Shown here piece by piece: positions 61,851-64,000 of a stretch of 64,000 nt of DNA. Source of the stretch: Hymenobacter sp. DG25A (lineage in GTDB: Bacteria; Bacteroidota; Bacteroidia; Cytophagales; Hymenobacteraceae); the NCBI RefSeq assembly GCF_001280305.1, contig NZ_CP012623.1, positions 3,596,001 to 3,660,000 on the forward strand. The letters run 5' to 3'. Position 1 is the stretch's first letter. Each line of letters opens with the position of its first letter. The position numbers were made by a program, and so were the translations under genes. Below the pieces are notes generated by a model, which worked only from the letters and a program-made list of their open reading frames with translations, ran no database searches and had not been told where the DNA came from.

Positions 61851-62978
61851 ATGAAGCATTTCTTAATCACTTCCCTGACTGCCTCCACCATGCTGGGCAT
61901 GTTACTGGGCGGTTGTCAGTCGGGCTCTCAGGAAGGCGGTAGTACCGCCCAGGCCCCTGCCGACAGCACCGTTACTATTACAAGTACCACCCCGGGCGTC
62001 GTACTGGAGCTGGTAGCCCAGCACGACCGGCAATGGACCGGCATTACCATCGCGCCCAATGGCCGCCGCTTCGTCAACTTTCCCCGCTGGTCGGCTGATG
62101 TGCCCGTTTCCATAGCCGAGCTGCTACCCGACGGCACCACCAAACCCTGGCCCGATGCGGCCCGCAACGCCTGGCAGCCCGGCGCCTCGCCGGATGAGAA
62201 GTTCAGCTGTGTGCAAAGCGTAGTAGCCGACAGCAAAAACCGCCTGTGGGTGGTAGACCCCAACAACCCTGAGTTCAAAGGCGTGCTCCCCGCCGGCCCC
62301 CGGCTGCATGTGTTTGATATTGCTAGTGGCAAGCTGCTGCGCACCTATAAATTCCCGGCCAATACCTGGAACAAGCAGTCCTACCTGAATGATGTGCGCG
62401 TAGATGTGGCCCGTAACGTGGCCTACCTTACTGACTCGGGCTCCGGCGCGCTGCTGGCCGTAGAGCTGGGCTCCGGCCAGGTGCATCGCCAGCTGGCAAA
62501 TGACTCTGTCACCAAACCCAATTTGCCCTACCTCACTTTCAACGGGAAGAAATGGACCAACCAGGTGCATTCCGATGGCATTGAGCTAAGCGCCAGCGGC
62601 GACACGCTGTACTTCTCCATGCTTACCGGGGATAAGCTCTTTCGGGTGCCCACGCGCCTGTTGCGCCGCAATACCCCCGCCGATAGCCTTCACGCCGCCG
62701 TGCAAACCGTTGCCACCATTGGCCCCGCCGACGGCCTGTGGCGCACCCGTGACGGCCGTATCTGGTCTGGCGGGTTGACTACGGATGCCATTCGAGTAAC
62801 CGTGCCCCGCACCGGGCAGGTAACGGATGTGGTAAAGGATGCCCGCATTCGCTGGGCCGACACGTTTGCGGAGGATGCCAACGGCTATATCTATTTCACC
62901 ACTTCCCAGCTGCAGTATGCGCCAGCCGAGCGGGGCAAGTATGAAATCTACCGCTTCCGCCCGCAGGGCAAACAATAG
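61851..62978 (+). CDS. Major royal jelly/yellow-type beta-propeller lipoprotein
   Basis: The 375-residue protein has a lipoprotein signal with Cys22 (LGGCQSGSQ) and a propeller sequence of the royal-jelly/yellow family: WTGITIAPNGRRFVNFPRW, VQSVVADSKNRLWVVDPNNP, DVRVDVARNVAYLTDSGSGALLAVEL, DGIELSASGDTLYFSMLTGDKLFRVPT, WADTFAEDANGYIYFTTSQL. Bacterial members are secreted with uncertain substrates. The signal peptide fixes ATG 61851 rather than 61815. A palindromic hairpin lies in its leader. Confidence 0.8.
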   Translation: MKHFLITSLTASTMLGMLLGGCQSGSQEGGSTAQAPADSTVTITSTTPGVVLELVAQHDRQWTGITIAPNGRRFVNFPRWSADVPVSIAELLPDGTTKPWPDAARNAWQPGASPDEKFSCVQSVVADSKNRLWVVDPNNPEFKGVLPAGPRLHVFDIASGKLLRTYKFPANTWNKQSYLNDVRVDVARNVAYLTDSGSGALLAVELGSGQVHRQLANDSVTKPNLPYLTFNGKKWTNQVHSDGIELSASGDTLYFSMLTGDKLFRVPTRLLRRNTPADSLHAAVQTVATIGPADGLWRTRDGRIWSGGLTTDAIRVTVPRTGQVTDVVKDARIRWADTFAEDANGYIYFTTSQLQYAPAERGKYEIYRFRPQGKQ

Positions 62979-63189
62979 CGGAATAGAATGCGGAATAAGC
63001 CGTATGGAAAGTCATTACAGGTACTGCTACTGGTTTGCTTTCGATAGATTGCCGTATCCTATAAGACTGAGCCCACTTCACCTGAAAATCATCTCATTGA
63101 TTAACAGGTTTATTTGAGTATGCGAATATCAGTTTTCGCTTTCTGATGTTAGCATTTACCTTTACCGCCGTCACACCAGCTCCTACCGC

Positions 63190-64000
63190 ATGGACGCTTA
63201 CTCTTACATCGCCAATGCCCACGGCGAATATATTGACCAACTGTACCAGTCTTATAAGAACGACCCCGAGTCGGTAGACTTTGGCTGGCGCAAGTTTTTT
63301 GAAGGATTCGACTTCTCGCAGCAGTACCCCGAAGGTGGTATGCCGCAGGCCGATGGCGAAGGAGTTTTAACCACCGCCGCAAGTACCAACCAGGCCGGAG
63401 AAATCCGCGCCGTAGATAAGGTATCGGCCGATAAGGAAACCCAGGTTCGTAACCTGATTCATGCCTACCGCAGCCGCGGCCACCTGGTGGCCCGCACCAA
63501 CCCGGTGCGCGAGCGGAAGGACCGTAAAGCCCGCCTCAGCATTTCTGACTTCGGCCTGAGCGAAGCCGACCTCGACACGACCTTTAAAAACGGCGAAGTG
63601 CTGGGCCTGGGCCCGAACGCCAAGCTGCGCGACATTGTAGCGGCGCTGGATAAGATTTATACCCGGACCATCGGCTTCGAGTATATGTACATCCGCGACC
63701 CGCAGGTGCTCGACTGGTTCCGCGAAAAAGTAGAGAAAGACTCCCTGAGCTTTAACCCTGGCATCGAGTACAAAAAGCGCATCCTTAGTAAGCTCAACGA
63801 GGCCGTTGTGTTCGAGAACTTCCTGCATACCAAGTTCCTCGGTCAGAAGCGCTTCTCGCTGGAAGGCGGCGAAACTACCATCCCTGCGCTGGATGCCATC
63901 ATCCGCAAAGGGGCTGAGCTGGGTGTAGAGGAAGTGATGATTGGTATGGCCCACCGCGGCCGCCTGAACGTGCTGGCCAACATCATGGGCAAAACCTACG
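63190..64000 (+). CDS. sucA: 2-oxoglutarate dehydrogenase E1 (SucA), N-terminal part
   Basis: The gene runs off the end of the window; 270 codons are visible. SucA is the thiamine-diphosphate E1 of the 2-oxoglutarate dehydrogenase complex in the citric acid cycle. Visible are the N-terminal E2-binding segment (MDAYSYIANAHGEYIDQLYQSY), VDFGWRKFFEGFD, VRNLIHAYRSRGHLVARTNPV, IGFEYMYIRDPQVLDWF, FENFLHTKFLGQKRFSLEGGETTIPALDAII and MIGMAHRGRLNVLANIMGKTY. A motif one base off -7 (TACCTTTA, 63157-63164) lies 25 bases before the start. The ThDP motif is beyond the window. Confidence 0.95.
   Translation, partial: MDAYSYIANAHGEYIDQLYQSYKNDPESVDFGWRKFFEGFDFSQQYPEGGMPQADGEGVLTTAASTNQAGEIRAVDKVSADKETQVRNLIHAYRSRGHLVARTNPVRERKDRKARLSISDFGLSEADLDTTFKNGEVLGLGPNAKLRDIVAALDKIYTRTIGFEYMYIRDPQVLDWFREKVEKDSLSFNPGIEYKKRILSKLNEAVVFENFLHTKFLGQKRFSLEGGETTIPALDAIIRKGAELGVEEVMIGMAHRGRLNVLANIMGKTY

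Overview
The window looks like a chromosomal segment from a GC-rich member of the Bacteroidota, most likely Hymenobacter or a close relative in the Cytophagales. The supporting signs are SusC/SusD outer-membrane pairs, an ECF sigma/FecR switch, bacillithiol genes (bshC, ytxJ), a fused 2-oxoacid dehydrogenase E1, family domains typical of the phylum (DUF1599, DUF2157/GDYXXLXY, DUF4136, DUF6799), many small lipoproteins, and promoter motifs of the TAnnTTTG type in front of several genes. It starts inside rimO and ends inside sucA. I see no transposase, phage, plasmid, CRISPR array or toxin system, so most of the window is ordinary core genome.

Layout. 1-5 kb: rimO end, a PhyH-type dioxygenase, bshC with a folate cyclo-ligase, exbD. 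4.6-7.8 kb: the DUF2157/GDYXXLXY pair, an AT-rich lipoprotein island, mnmD. 7.8-11.5 kb: a thioesterase, rlmN between two large palindromes, a YihY-family membrane protein, a DUF3891 protein. 11.6-15 kb: threonine dehydrogenase, an internally shortened patatin-like protein, kbl. 15-24 kb: cdaA-folP, DUF1599 with a MauE/DoxX-like protein, an orphan peptide permease, aroK, a fatty acid hydroxylase-type protein, tRNA-Asn, a degenerate Rieske lipoprotein, hydroxyacyl-CoA dehydrogenase, pheS. 24-35 kb: two related small secreted proteins, an M16 peptidase, a SusC-like receptor, the E1 fusion, small lipoproteins, ytxJ, an OsmC protein, lipA. 35-42 kb: DUF4136, an SH3-like lipoprotein, gcvP, an alanine/saccharopine dehydrogenase-like protein, DUF1206.

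42-52.7 kb is a coherent glycan-uptake locus on the minus strand. In transcription order it is ECF sigma, FecR, SusC with an STN domain, SusD, a FIVAR/LamG lipoprotein, a GH130 lipoprotein and a FucP-type sugar transporter, with terminator-like hairpins between the last genes. 52.8-61.4 kb is rich in lineage-restricted secreted or membrane proteins, including a NERD-like/coiled-coil/TM/WG-repeat fusion. 61.4-64 kb has a 0.5 kb stretch with no gene, a royal-jelly/yellow-type lipoprotein and the start of sucA.

Functional themes: threonine to glycine (Tdh, Kbl) and on to glycine cleavage (GcvP); lipoate synthesis (LipA) with lipoate-dependent complexes (E1 fusion, GcvP, SucA); bacillithiol synthesis and use (BshC, YtxJ).

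The most unusual signals are in the intergenic DNA. One is a family of ~100-bp palindromes whose arms differ in sequence but keep perfect or near-perfect pairing and contain smaller palindromes. The other is a set of spacers with a 7-bp period. All coordinates and motifs were read by eye; family names rest on recognition of motifs, not on searches.
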